NCBI RefSeq assembly: GCF_037975245.1
Contig: NC_092582.1
Span: forward strand, 23,088,577 to 23,152,576
Reading direction: 5' to 3'
DNA from: Apostichopus japonicus
Lineage: Eukaryota; Echinodermata; Holothuroidea; Aspidochirotida; Stichopodidae
DNA: 64,000 bases
Below, piece by piece: positions 48,607-61,131 of this stretch (positions within the stretch are counted from its first letter, which is position 1; the number at the start of each line of letters is the position of its first letter). The translations under genes were made by a program, and so were the position numbers. Below the pieces are notes generated by a model. That model worked only from the letters and a program-made list of their open reading frames with translations. It had not been told where the DNA came from and made no database searches.

Positions 48607-51600
48607 GTGATGGTGATGGTGATGGTGGTGATGATGATGATGGTGATGATGATGATGATGGTGATGATGATGGTGATGATGGTGGTAATGATGTTGATGA
48701 TCATGGTGATGGATTAACACAGGCTTATCACAAGTCATAGCTGCATCGTCACTACACCATAGCTACAACACTGAATAAGTTACTTCAAAATCATCATACA
48801 GAATCACTGAAAGTGTGTCCTCATGACAGAACTGGTTCCATGAATGTTCTTAAGAGTATGTAATGGAAGGTGAAAATAGAAATACTGAGGCCTCTTAGTT
48901 TGTTTACGACAGAAGTGGTTCATTTCTTTTTATCCTACTTCATGATGGCCTCCACATCTCGTAGAAGTTGCTCAAGGGCTCCGACTTTACGACTCTCCCC
49001 TTCCTCTGGCCTCATCTTCTCCTCCTAGAAGAGAGAATTAAAAAATGGTTATTATTTAAAGAACTATAGAAACCATTGGCAAGAACAGGATTTTAAAAAC
49101 TTCAGAATTACGTTTAAGGTAATCTAGCCTGACGTAGGTTGTGATCCGTATTTATAATTTCCTTACTGAGGGCGCCAGTCCAAAATTGCGGTAGCCTGTA
49201 TACCAAGTAACCAATATCATTCAATACAGTCCAGTAAACAGAAGAAAAGAAATTTTAGCTTTTCTATTATTACATGTGTGTATGAAAGATATCAGAAACA
49301 TGCTGTATCAAATCATGACTGACAAATGTACACACACATACAAACATATATCACATGATCACACATACTCCATATCTGTAATATGGGCTCAGTATTAAAG
49401 TAAACTTGTTTCTTAGATTGATCAATGTGAACACACATTAGCACCAACCTACCAACTAATTCATACATTTTACTAACATGTTTCCAGTCTATTGCTGGGA
49501 ATGTCTTTTTTCACCAAGTCAAATTAACTCCACTGAAAGTTACGTTGCTGTTAGCATTTGTAGAGCAAATATTAAAGGCAGATAAGGGAGAAGATAAAAA
49601 TTGATTCCTTAATCCTATCGGACATTACCATCAACTCTAGTGCGACCAGCAGCTTCCGTTTAGTTTCTTGCTCTACGTGGGGAAGTAGAAGACGAAAACA
49701 TTTTTTAAGGTGAAAAAATGTCTGACAGTTTAAAATCCCCTGCCCTGTCAGTCCCTCTCCGCCCCCTGCCCTGTAAGTCCCTCCCTCCCCTTGCCCTGTC
49801 CCTCCCCTTGCCCTGTCAGTCCCTCCCTCCCTCCCATCCCAAGCACATATAAACAAAAATGACAAACCAACAAGTGTCTTCACTTTCACGATAAACTTTA
49901 ACCATTAGCTGAAATTCGCAACAACCAAATACTTTATACCTCAAAGTTAATCTAGAAATAACTTTTGACATTCTTGCTAGATCCTATTTTACAAAATAAA
50001 GTAATGTCAATATTCCATTTTGCGTGAGTACTTTGTGACTGTCTCACATATCCAAAGTTAGATCTATTCAACAAGATACAATATTTTCAGTTTTATCATC
50101 TTGACATACAATCATAGACTTACAATGATAGATACTCATTCATTGACAAATCATCAGCCACACAGAACTGATTATTCCTTTTTAAGATAATTGCTGGTTG
50201 CTATGGGTCAGCCATTTTGAATCTCTCCTGTGGACTCTGCCATGTGGGTGAATTACAAGAGGTCACCCTTTTCTGTCTGCTTGCTATGCAGAAGTCCTTG
50301 TTTTGTATTAGCTGCTAGTAGTTAGTCATTTCATGGCAGGTAGCTATGCATTAACCATGTAAATGACTGGGTGTTAAATGTCGGCCATTTTAAGGCTGGT
50401 TGCTATGGATCAGACATGTTTCTACTGGTTGCTAGAGGTCAACCATTATCACCTCTTTACCTGAGAAGTCTTCAGTGTCTATTTCTTGAGCCTCGTCTTT
50501 CTCCTCCCCATCTTCTGTTTCTCCATCCAGAAATTTCTGTCTTAGGACTTCCTTCTGATTGAGCCAATCAGATCGGTTCTCACATAAACTATGATGACAA
50601 TTCTTCAACCCTTCTGACCAATCATGAAAGGCGTTATTGTCAGCTGTGTCTTTAAGTAATGTAATTCCCTTCTGGAGCTGCTTGACACAGTTCTCCGCCA
50701 GACTGTTGTACTTGTTTAACGTATTGAAGAGAGCTTGGAATGCAGACGAAACATCCGAATGAAATTCTTGCCACTGTTCTTGAAAATCAGGAATCAAATT
50801 TTGCTGTAAAAAAAAAACATTTAAGTAGTCCTGAAATGTTTTTGTCATTTGCTTACAAACAACTTGACACATCTAAACAAATTAATGAATAACTGAATTA
50901 TTGAATTAAACTGGGTTATTACAATGATGCGGTAATAATAAGTCTTATCATCAGCCCATGAAATCTTTCTTTCAATTTTGATGCCTCATTAAGATTGAAC
51001 AAACAACAAGCTCTGGTCAGAAAATGTCTCTGAGCTTGTTCTGCATTCAGTTCATGAATGCATTGCATTTACTTAAACTGCACACCCAAGTTCACTCCCC
51101 ATTTGAATTGTAAAAGAGTGCAATATTTGTTTGTCTACAGTTTGTATGTACTCTGTAATTTAGTCCCAAAGGGATATTAAGCAGACCATTTTTGACGGAC
51201 AATTTTTATTATTTATTTTTTTTTATTGTAAAATATTGTTGTTTTACATAAATTGATAAAGCTATTACAAACTGTCTACCCCCTTTTTTGTGGGCAATGA
51301 GCAAAATGCATCCCAGAATTAACATATAGAACGCTGCTGCACTGGTTATTCTAGTGAATCTGTCAAAGGCAAGTAGAGTGTAATGTAAATGCTATGTAAA
51401 TTTTGAAAATTAAAGGAACTCTGTAACATATCAAGAAATTGTATGTCTATATAAATATTGAATTCTAATTAGCACACTATTCCTCACCTCCTCCGTGGTC
51501 CACATTTTGACAACATCGTCAATTTCCTTGGTCAGTTTCTGTAAACGGGCTTGCTTTGTATCGTCAGACCAACTGTTAACCTAGGGATGAGAGACCCATA

Positions 51601-51616
51601 TGACAATGATAAGAAT

Positions 51617-51649
<33 letters not shown>

Positions 51650-54600
51650 ATCTATATGTATTTATAAACAGATATATATTTGAAACGGTTCATGGTATAT
51701 TTGAGTTTCACGCACATTGACTTCTTTTCACTGCGGCGATCATCAGGCAACTGAATCTTGCCAGGACAACTTTTTCCTTTGGTGGCTGTCAGAAGGCTTC
51801 TTTGAACGGTTGCCATGACGACATTTGGACACAAATTTGTTACACTTGTTGACTGAGTTGTAGGTTTTGGCGGTGCTGCTTCTTAATGTGAAGAACTTTC
51901 CTTCCATACAGAGATTACACTGGACGGAGCTGTTGTCATGTTTATTAGAGTGATTTAGGATTTCCCAAGAAATGGAGTTACTCGATTTTATTCTTTTTAA
52001 GTACCAGATATGCTTTTGAAGAGTCCACTTTATTTTTGGTAACGTTCGTTGCGGAATGATTTGGTGTGAATGTTGTACCATGCCTTGAGGCTTCCACTAG
52101 CCAGACTGCCCCCTGTCCGGGGAATGTCTAACCAGAAATATAATCTACAAAGCAAAGGTCACTAATGGTCAAGAGACAGCCATAGTTATCGTGCTAGGCT
52201 TTGAAGATTAATCTAACGTGTTGTCTCCATTGGATCTCACTAGTGGTTTGACATTATTACCTACTGAATGTAGTATGTACAGTCTTAGCTGATATACCTT
52301 GCACACTGACAATATACCGATACAGCAAGAATTACTCAACTCATTGAGTGTAAAGTACTGACAGAAGAGTAAGTATGATGTCACTTGCAGGAAGGAAACT
52401 TACTGTAGTTGCAATACTTAGTACTGAATCATGGCTGTTTAGTTTACTTAAAGGCATTGAAGACTCGCCCCAAACCGTGTGCCGCCATCTGAAAAAGTTA
52501 ACTTTCTGTTGCTTGCAAGTGACGTTTTGTTCTTGTCGCTACAAAATGCAGACAGTAATGAAACATGATAACTTGTTATCTTTAGCTGGACCTGAGATGT
52601 CCATTGCTGTATCGTCTATACACTGTGCAGTGGGTATTGACCCCAGCTGTATGTACTGACTGTACACTAGTGTCTAATTACCGACGGTAGCAAGCTGTTA
52701 CACCTCATTCGAAACTAGGTCAGATTACCGGCATTAGACGTTTCTTTTTGCGCTCGTCTTCACACCCTTTAATACAGAGGTAATAAGGGGAAGGTGCAGG
52801 GAGAAGGCATGGTCAAATGAGGGGAACGTAGGGAACTAGCAGGAGAGCAATATTAAACATTGCTCATTGTTTTGTAGGAGGCTGGTTAAGAGAGCATTAG
52901 TGGGTGAGCTGATGACCAGGGGGGTGACTTTGGGTAATCTGCTTATAGCAGTGAGTTTAGGCACAATGAATGAGTTAGTTTTGTACAATACAGTTACTCA
53001 CAAATAAGGTATGTTTGAATTATTGAACAGAGTAAAAGAGTGGTTGTTGGGGAGGGGTAGGGATATGGGGAGAGTGAGTTACAGAAGTGAATGGATGTGT
53101 TAGGAAGAATGAATATGTAATTATTTCAGGAGTACTTCAGATTGATTTATCCTCATGACTGGTGGTGTATGGGAGAGTGGAGTGGGGTGAGTGGGTGGGG
53201 GGGGGGGGGGTGGAGGGAGAGATGAATTACTCACAGGAGTGAATGGTAGCTGAATCTTGCAGACGTTCCTCTTGTAATAGTCAGGGTCAGACCAAGATTT
53301 TAGTTCGGACTTGTAATCGTTGGAGATGTGGGCAAAGTTCCACAGAAGCTCCTAAAAAAAAAAAAAAAGATAAAAGAGAGTATTAAACGGCTCCTTTGAA
53401 AACTGGCCCATGGGTGTCTTTGCCGACTGAACGCAACAGAGCCAGCGATATTAAGTTTAATCTTCAGACATTCTTGAGCATCATACATTATGGAAATAAT
53501 GGCTTTGATTAAATGATTTTCTATTACCCATAGTGTTTTGTGATTGCGGTCGTCAGTTGACTTTTTAGCATTCTAGACTATTAGGACCGAACTCCAGTAA
53601 ACTTTGCATACGTACTGACCAATCACTTGATAGAACTAAATCTAATCAATCCTGTACATCATATTAAAGAAATTTAAAAATAAACAGTTATTTCGATCAA
53701 AATAATGAATGTAGTTCACGCAAAGGGACCAACCACATCCATCAGGGCGAAAGACTTTCCGCGTAATACTACTATGTAGCAAATGTGGTATGTTTGGACT
53801 GTTCCTGACTATCAGAAGTGACAAAAAACCTTGGTGAGGAATTAACTCTAGTACAATGACTTAGAGAGAGAGAGCAGGGGTCTACCATAAAGATGGGAAC
53901 TCCAAAATGGGAGACACCTCAACCGTCCTAACCGCACATAATTCTTAAAGGTACTGAACTTTTGGACTGCTCTGACACAGGTTTCAATCCAGCCAAGAAA
54001 GAAACAATCGAGCAATTTGTCCCCTGCCACCTGCTCCCTTACCCCATCTTCACCTCACCATTACCTTGTCCACAGATCCTGAATACCCCCCCTTCTACCT
54101 TCTAATTATGTTTCTTTGTTTCCCCTCTTAATCTGTATCTTCTACTGATATTCCCTTGTCACTTTTCTACTTGATCTATCTGTCTTAATTAACTATCTTT
54201 CAATCTTCTCATTGTATCCTTATGTGCCAATTTCCATACATATATGCTCACTTTTGTTTGCATATTGTTTTTTTGATTTTTTATATTTTAAAATTTTTCT
54301 CTATTTGTAGAAGTTGTCCTGTCTGCAAATTCTATTTGATTTGATGTGAAGATCTTCCATGGTTGAATGAAGCATCACACACACACACACATACATGTTT
54401 GTGTTTCATTCAGACCGAGGACCCCATTGTATTTTCCATTGTTCAGATCCACGTACCCTAACCTTAACAATACCCCATACAATAGAATTCTTCCGAGGAC
54501 GTGGTGATTCCTTAGAAATCACAACCAAGGACCTGAAACTCTTTTGTTCAAGTCCTCGGTCAGATAGCAAAACAAACGCACATGTCCACACAAGCACACA

Positions 54601-57600
54601 CACAGACATTAACTTTCATACATTAATTTCAACACACAATTTCAAAGTGGACATGCAGGCACTTTATTAATCACAGCTTTGCATTATTGAGTACAACAAT
54701 CTTGCTGAGGACAAACATGAATGAAATCTCACAAAAAAGTAAAGAGTTAAATCTATACTTTGCCAAACTAAGTGGAGCCTTTTATTTCAAGTGCCAAGTA
54801 CCTCAACCCTGCTGTTGTTGATGGCTGAGAAATGAGAAGGGTATTTCAGTTGAAGAGCCCGGCTCAAGAAAGTAGCTTGTTGATATCCTCCGACATTGAC
54901 CCTCCGGCACATGGCGGTTTCCAATCTGCTGTTGAGGTACGGGAGTATGCAGGTGTTGTGATAACCGAAGGAGACCACCAGACCATCTGAAGTGTCTGTC
55001 CAACATGATTACAGAGGAACAATAAATCAATTGACATTTTACTGTATTAAACAAAACTCTACTATATGGTGACCAAAAGGTATGGTATGATCACCTAACT
55101 TTAATCACTTTTCAATTCCCCTAACTTGAAAGATTTTAAAGTGAAGCTATCAGTTTATGAGGTATTCTCAATGTACAAATTGTTAAGTACTTACCTCCCA
55201 GAAGGTCTGGTATATACATTGACCCTAATAGGCTAAGAGTAACATCTTAAAGTGCTCTTTTGGTACAAGTTGATGGGGTAGCATTCAATTCCATGCAGAG
55301 TTGTGCCAAGTCGATTTATGTGCATTTAAAGGCATTGAAGACTCGCCCCAAACCATGTGTGGCCTTCTAAAAAAGTTAACTTTCTGTTGCTTGCAAGTGA
55401 CGTTTTGTTCCTGTCGCTACAAAATGCAGACAGTACGGTAATGAAACGTGATACCTTGTTATCTTTAGCTGGACCTGAGATGTCCATCGCTGTATCGTTT
55501 GTATACAGTGCTGTGGGTATTGATCGCAGCTGTATGTACTGACTGTACACTAGTGTCTAACTGGCGGTGGTAGCAAGCTGTGTGTGTATTTTCTGGGATT
55601 GATGGTGGTGTTTAAAAGTTCTGTTACACCTCATTCGAAACCAGGTCAAAGTACCTGCATTAGATGTTTCTTTTTGCGCTAGTCTTCACACCCTTTAAGC
55701 TACTACCTGTAATTTCCTGGATTGGATTCTGACACAGTAGACACACATGGTTACATAGTTACCACCATAGGGTTTGTTATGGCATAAGTAGAGGGGGTAG
55801 TTCCAAATAGAGCTGTAACAAGTCACTTCATTTTGAAGTAGAATTTCATAGGACTTCATTACCTGTAAATTTCAGTGGGCAAAGGAGGATAATAGTCACT
55901 ATTCAGTAGTGAATGTAGCACCATCATATATTTGGTATACTTAATATTTATATGAAAATGCCCCTAATATTGAATGTAATGTTATCATAGGTTAATAGCA
56001 GTTACTCTAAAACTCTTTCATTTATACAAGAGCAGAAAACATTTGATTCTCCAGCAAGCCGTTAGTTTTAGAGTAATCTCTATGCTTGTAGTTGTGTTGC
56101 ACCAGGGACCGACACTACAGTCACCTCCATACAGTTTGGTATGGTTCTTATACAGGAGGGTTGTGCACACATCCAGGCTAAGTTGTATTAAACAAAGCCC
56201 TTGAAGGCTTTGTCCTTTCATTACCAAATATTTCCTGACTCTGGTGTGATACAGAGGGCAAAGCTGGGTAATAGTGACCGTCAAAGGGTTCGCTCTCAGT
56301 ACAAGTCGAGATGGTAGGGGCGAGGGGGGGGGGGCTAATTCTCGTGGCAACTTAAAAGGCTAGTAAAGAAGCCATTGAGCTGGCATGGTCTGGTACAAAC
56401 TTAAAGATAATATCACTCACCTCCCATTGGCTGGCTATGGTGTAAACTAAACAGAGCATCTACTCCGTAAGCAACCTTCGGAACTTGGTAGCACTCAAAC
56501 AACAGTTCAGACATTACTACAGGGGATAGAGAAAATGTTATATTATATAATATATATCATATATAATATTATATTATGTAAAGTTTATGCCAGACTGACA
56601 ACTTTAATAATAAAGGTACATGTGGTTTGCTTAATACCCCAGGGCAATACAAAGGGAAGGATAGAAATAGAATGTCACATGCTTTATATATATATATACT
56701 GTATATATACTTTTCAGCATCATAGAATGGGCACACCAATTTTGTAAAGAGAAAAAAAACTGTGTTGATCCATGTCTGATGTAAAGTTCATTCTTTTTCG
56801 CACAATTTAATGTAATATAGTAGTACCCACATAAATTGAACACTAGTACTGTTTGGCTAGCAGACTTTTAAAGCACTTTTCCTGGCGGCTTCGCTTTGAA
56901 CTTAAATATGGTCAACTGGCAATGACAAATGGTTGAGGCAACGCCTGTCATGATCACAAGTATTACTCTATGATACGTCCAATACATATGAATGTACATA
57001 TGTAAATAACCAATAGCAACAAACAGTGTTGATCAGGAGGTCCAATCAAAATTGAAGAAATTATTTCGTGGCCAATGAGAATGCCACGGAGAGATTTTTG
57101 TAAATAAATCAACAACAGCATTAAACCAAGTTTGCTCTTTATTTTTCCTCTGTGACTAGTCCTCCCAAAAAGTATGGGTCCCTTTCATGATTGAAGACTT
57201 AAATTGTAAGAAATACATTAAAATGAAGGTGAATTCTGTGAGAGGCATTGTCACATGATATTGGAGTAATGTAGAACTATGTAACAAGTAATAAAACGGT
57301 CTAACAAGTCAACTCACAGTGACGACTGTAGTTAGGATTACACAGCACTTCTGTCATCAGGACTGGGTGCTCAACGAGCTGGCCTTCAGATTCGATACCT
57401 AAATGATGGAAAACATGGTCAAATATCTGCTCCTGAACGTCAAAATGAGTGACAACGTCTCGATCAAACTGGGTGCGCAATAACCACCTCACGGCTTCGA
57501 GGTTACTGATGTTGTTTCCTATCTGGACTTCGCCTTCTCTCTTGCTCCGCTGTCTGGTCACGAAGTTACGAAAATCCAGTTTGGGCTCCGCGTCGTTCCC

Positions 57601-58307
57601 CCAGCCAGCTCTGCATCTGAAGGAACCTGTGACGTAAGAAAAAAACTGCATAACGTAAGAAAAAGTTCATAGTTTGGCTTGTAACTGGTCGTCGTGGTAA
57701 ATTATCGTGTGCAATCTTTTCAATGTCAGTAGTTTTTCAATATTGAGAGAATTTTTTTATCCACATTGTTATGAAGGGTTTTGTTCACCTCATTATTATT
57801 ATTATTATTACTCACTACTTAAATGCAACTGAAACAGCAAACGATGGTTTCTTTTATAAAACAAACCTGAGTACACTGTGAGTCAATTATTACATTCAAC
57901 TGAAGAACGTGTAGTTAAAACTTGTAAGAATTGTTTCACAGAACAAATTAAATTGGAAGAAAGTTCATGATTAAGCCAAACATTTTCAGAAACAAATCAT
58001 ATGATATTCTTGCTTACTGTATAGTTAAGGTACATCACTGAAATAGATCAGCTTAAAACATATACAGTGGAAGGTTATAGTACTCAGATGATGAGGTGTG
58101 TGCTATGGGTGTCTCTGTCTCTCCATTTACTGAAACATCTATTAGAAAAACCAGATTCATCTAAATTTTTAGAAGCCTGTGTTATGAACACTTACCATTA
58201 TCAATCACAACTGGGACTTCATTTCCTTGTGGAAAAGTGGGATATTTATGGAGCTGCTCTTCTTGGTTGCTAAGGAAACTGTCTTTGAACTCGTAAGTGC
58301 CAGTCAT
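46061..58307 (-). CDS. ACTR5: Actin-related protein 5 (INO80 complex), split gene model
   Basis: N-terminal exons: 58196-58307, 57318-57626, 56421-56516, 54802-54995, 53235-53351 (276 codons in phase). C-terminal exons: 47980-48166, 46647-46758, 46061-46224 (stop TGA). Diagnostic segments: VPVVIDNG then [43 protein letters not shown] and [28 protein letters not shown], then [49 protein letters not shown], and [16 protein letters not shown]. These follow vertebrate ARP5 in order. ARP5 with IES6 couples the INO80 ATPase to nucleosome sliding in the nucleus. The coiled-coil middle of ARP5 (about 170 residues) was not found. The exon after 53235 is in phase 0, but the exon at 48166 needs phase 2, so at least one exon is missing or altered. 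See the separate entry for the block in between. Confidence 0.92.
47080..47710. repeat. ~40-bp minisatellite in an ACTR5 intron
   Basis: About 15 units of TTGTGGGACCAGGTGCACCA followed by TGTATGTATCGTTATGTGCA, some shortened to TGTGGGACCATGTATCATTA. Because the unit is often not a multiple of three, long plus-strand open frames (up to 336 codons, Cys/His/Val-rich) arise. The repeat lies wholly in the ACTR5 intron between 46759 and 47979. Confidence 0.95.
48527..48712. repeat. (GAT)n trinucleotide microsatellite
   Basis: A long GATGATGAT run with GGT interruptions in the intron between 48167 and the 48935 stop. It yields artefactual poly-Asp, poly-Met, poly-His and poly-Ile frames. Confidence 0.97.
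48935..51580 (-). CDS. Unrecognised four-exon coding block ending in a stop, inside ACTR5
   Basis: Minus-strand exons 51488-51580, 50461-50803, 49629-49672, 48935-49024 have GT-AG sites and consistent phases (0, 1, 0). They encode 189 residues then TAG. The product is helical and acidic, starting [20 protein letters not shown], then [20 protein letters not shown] and [20 protein letters not shown], an acidic [20 protein letters not shown], and a C-terminus [15 protein letters not shown]. There is no start codon at its 5' side (a TAG precedes the acceptor), but it is in phase with ACTR5 exon 5. It could be an alternative ACTR5 C-terminus, the tail of another gene, or an assembly join. It does not resemble the ARP5 middle domain I know, and I assign no function. 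Confidence 0.7.
49738..49835. repeat. CCCTGCCCTGTCAGTCCCTCC short tandem repeat
   Basis: Four to five imperfect copies of CCCTTGCCCTGTCAGTCCCT. It is intronic and has no other feature. Confidence 0.8.
51743..52081 (-). pseudogene. C-terminal fragment of a GIY-YIG (Penelope-type) retroelement
   Basis: The minus-strand frame has [20 protein letters not shown], then [13 protein letters not shown] and [12 protein letters not shown]. This is the pattern of the region that follows the GIY-YIG motif in many invertebrate Penelope-like elements (HIWYLK, a CxLC pair, KCRH). No reverse transcriptase lies next to it, so it is a short dead fragment. It sits in the intron between 51581 and 53234. Confidence 0.55.
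52448..52772. repeat. TTAA-type MITE, copy 3 (ACTR5 intron)
   Basis: TTAAAGGCATTGAAGACTCG to CTTCACACCCTTTAA, same family as 13879-14251. It has an internal deletion: the GTGTGTATTTTCTGGGATC block is missing. Confidence 0.88.
54395..54612 (-). repeat. Fragment of the 3575-5165 repeat family (ACTR5 intron)
   Basis: Contains CAGACCGAGGACCCCATTGT, TCCACGTACCCTAACCTTAA and TTGTTCAAGTCCTCGGTCAG, the reverse complement of about 3675-3840. Confidence 0.8.
55326..55698. repeat. TTAA-type MITE, copy 4 (ACTR5 intron)
   Basis: TTAAAGGCATTGAAGACTCG to AGTCTTCACACCCTTTAA, about 373 bp, with intact ends and TTAA on both sides. Confidence 0.88.
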
Positions 58308-58319
58308 TTTCACCTTAGA

Positions 58320-59920
58320 CTAGGAAAACAGGGTTTGGCCCCACTGAATGTCAGACTCAGAGTGTCATTGATGTGAGATTGTATAAGACCTGTGCTATAT
58401 AGGTGGAAAGGAAAATGGAAATAAACTTAGCACATAGAATTTATAATACAGTAACAGATCACCATCTGCTAGTTTTGATTGTATCTATTGACTCTGCAAA
58501 CAGATAAATATACTGTCATTGACTGTACATATGAACATGTAAATGAAAATTAATATACGTACAAACTATACGAACTAAAGGATTCCATAAATGCTGGACC
58601 TCTGGCCACCTTATGCTCACCATTTATCTAGTGCTTGGACTATTTTGGGAACTGCCAAACTCAGTTCCATGGTTACTTGCATGGCAGCCAGAGTAAAGGC
58701 CCACACTAGTGCCACTGTTTTACATGCTGCCAGACTATAATATGATTATGTTTTGTGTTATAATTACACCTGGCAGCCAGATGAATAAGGAAAGGTCTAA
58801 TGTCCTTGTTCATTTGTCTGTTGGATACACCCATTTCACATTCCTTGATGTAAGTTACATAGGCCTTCCCATACAAAGAAGTCCTGCAGGAATCCTATAC
58901 GATTCCTGTATATGGAACAGGATTCCTTCCAAACGTACAAGAATCCTTCATATGCATGCAGGATGTGGCCAAATCCTGGCATAAAATCCCACAGGATCCT
59001 GCAGGATTTTATGCAGGACTTTTCAGGCTTAACATCAATGGCATATTGCAACAGTGATAACTGGTTAATTAATATTCATTACCACTGTGTGAGATAGCAA
59101 TCTCAGATTCTCAAACTGAGGTAAAAGATCCCTAATTGTTCAACTAACTTAAGATCTTATGTCCAAATAACACTAGGTCCTATAGCCTAGGCCTAAAACT
59201 TTACTACATACAGTAGCCTGTGCCTAACGTTTAAGTGTGTTGCTGTGTTCAGGGCCTAACTAGTATAAATCAGTGTTACTTAGTCAACTTCATCGCAAGG
59301 CCTTAACTAGAAGTGAAATTGCTTACACAGCGACGAAAGATCCACTGTTCTAACGGTTTTTTCGATGTTTTATCAAGAAGGAAAAGTCGCTCTTTCAAGT
59401 TTACTTACGTTGCGACAAGAACCTGACAAGTAAGCTAGTACTGCACCAACTTATGCCGCTACTGGGCCAACATTATACATGTCTTACGGGGCGCCGGGAA
59501 AAAAATTGTAATACTATGCGCCTATGCCGACGCTATACGCACGGGGAATTCCCTATGATTCAACCATAGGATTCACCTCAATTCGTCATAATTTGCACAT
59601 ACTGTTAGCATATATAGGACGAGCCGCAAGTGCGTGAAGCTTCTTTCGTTCTTATGGAACCGGGCAACTATCATTCTGATCCCTCAGCTATAGACCAATA
59701 ACTGATATTTTGTAAAATCTATGAACATTCGTAGATTTTATGAAACGTTGGATCAAACAGACGAGCAAACTTAAACCAGACGTAGGCCTATGCTGTGATT
59801 GGAATTCTTCGCATAGCCTAACTTGTTCACGTAAGAGTCGGAAGTACAGTACTTGTAGCACTGTAGCCTAACTCTAATCACATAATCACGAACAAAGTAA
59901 GTTTGGATTTTTCGTTTCAA
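58320..59920. promoter_or_regulatory. Divergent 5' region of ACTR5 (minus) and the CARD gene (plus)
   Basis: On the minus strand an acceptor (TTTTCCTAG, exon start 58319) lies 12 bp before the ACTR5 ATG, and a good donor (GTCGCAAC/GTAAGTAA) lies at 59408-59407. These suggest a non-coding first exon ending at 59409. On the plus strand a donor at 59897 (ACAAA/GTAAGT) would suit a non-coding first exon of the CARD gene. The interval of about 0.5 kb between them is therefore a candidate bidirectional promoter. No TATA box is evident. This is inference from splice-site patterns. Confidence 0.4.
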
Positions 59921-61121
59921 AATCGCAATCAGAAATTTGTGTGCTTATCTATATACATGCTTGGGAACATAGAGAAAACTAGCAATGTTTTTTGGGAAAT
60001 GCCATTGTTTTCTGCAGCCCAAATATTAGTCCAACCATTACTTTACATAGCCTACAGCTAGTATAATGTCATTGCATCCATACAGTAGGAGATCTGTAAA
60101 CCATGAATGCGTTTGATAGTCAAGATTTTGATTCCGTTGGAATTTTCCCAATGTTCTTAGCAATGTCTCGATATTTAAGGATAACAAATTGTTAATCTCC
60201 CTATTTTTGTGGAAAACAGTTGGCAGTTCTGTCAATGGTTAATTGATATTTCACCTAGAATTTCAATGTGGTACTATATGTTAATAGTATATCAGTATGT
60301 CAACAGACTGAATCTTGCCTTATTTTTCAGAGGAAAAATAAAAATTCATACCTGCAATGCAATCAAACAATAAGGTTTAAGGTGGATGATTCGTACCCTT
60401 TGGAAAGATGTTTGTCTCTCAAATATCTTAAATGGATGTATGATTGGACAATGTTGCCCTACAGTAGTTCAGGTTTGAAATATCAAGGCTATTATTTTGA
60501 GACAGTGATAAGTGACAGTTTAAAGTACAAACTGCATGCTGTTCTTCCGAGTCTATCAAATTCAGGATGTTGACAATACTAGTAGTATAACTATCCTAAA
60601 CCATTTAATGTACTACTATAATGGTAGAATGTGATATATAATATGATTAGCCATCAGGTTTGGAAATCAGATTCACAAGTTGAACACTACTAAATACTCT
60701 GGTTGTAACATAACTTAAAGAACAATGGGCCATAATATATTCAACTGAGCTATCTTTGATCACACCAATAATAAAGGGGAGTTTTCAACAAAAAAAGGGG
60801 GAAAAAGGAAGAATTAAAGGTAGTCATTATAGGCCCCAAATTATAGCACTCTTTAATTGCTAGAAGTTTTCAAAAAGTACTTTCCTGGAGGTCTTTACTC
60901 AGACATTTTTAAGGAACACACACAAGATGACTGAATGTCTCAGTTAGGCAAAATTTTCCTCCAAGGTGGTTGTAATAAAAACAGTTTTAAGAATTTTGAC
61001 CAAAGGTGACCATATTTATACTATCTACTGTACCTAGCATATTAGGGGCCAATACAGAATACCTTTTAAGTGTCTTGTTTTCTTTAAACCTGTCTTGTGT
61101 TAATATTCTGTGTCAATACAG
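59921..61121. other. Presumed 5' UTR intron of the CARD gene
   Basis: No supported coding exon. An open frame at 60268-60573 shows no domain or convincing splice sites. The interval ends at a pyrimidine-containing acceptor (TGTGTCAATACAG) 11 bp before the CARD ATG. Confidence 0.4.
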
Positions 61122-61131
61122 TATCATAACC

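Noticed and set aside
48487-48740. Poly-His, poly-Asp, poly-Met and poly-Ile open frames
   Set aside because: All come from the (GAT)n microsatellite in different frames.
49572-49889. 105-codon minus-strand frame with Gly/Arg-rich part
   Set aside because: The Gly/Arg part is a short tandem repeat. Only the 44-bp piece 49629-49672 has exon borders and is included in the unrecognised block.
56018-56350. 110-codon minus-strand frame in an ACTR5 intron
   Set aside because: It does not continue ACTR5, whose neighbouring exons join in phase without it, and it has no domain.
60268-60573. 101-codon plus-strand frame upstream of the CARD gene
   Set aside because: No domain or conserved motif recognised; it lies in the presumed 5' UTR intron.
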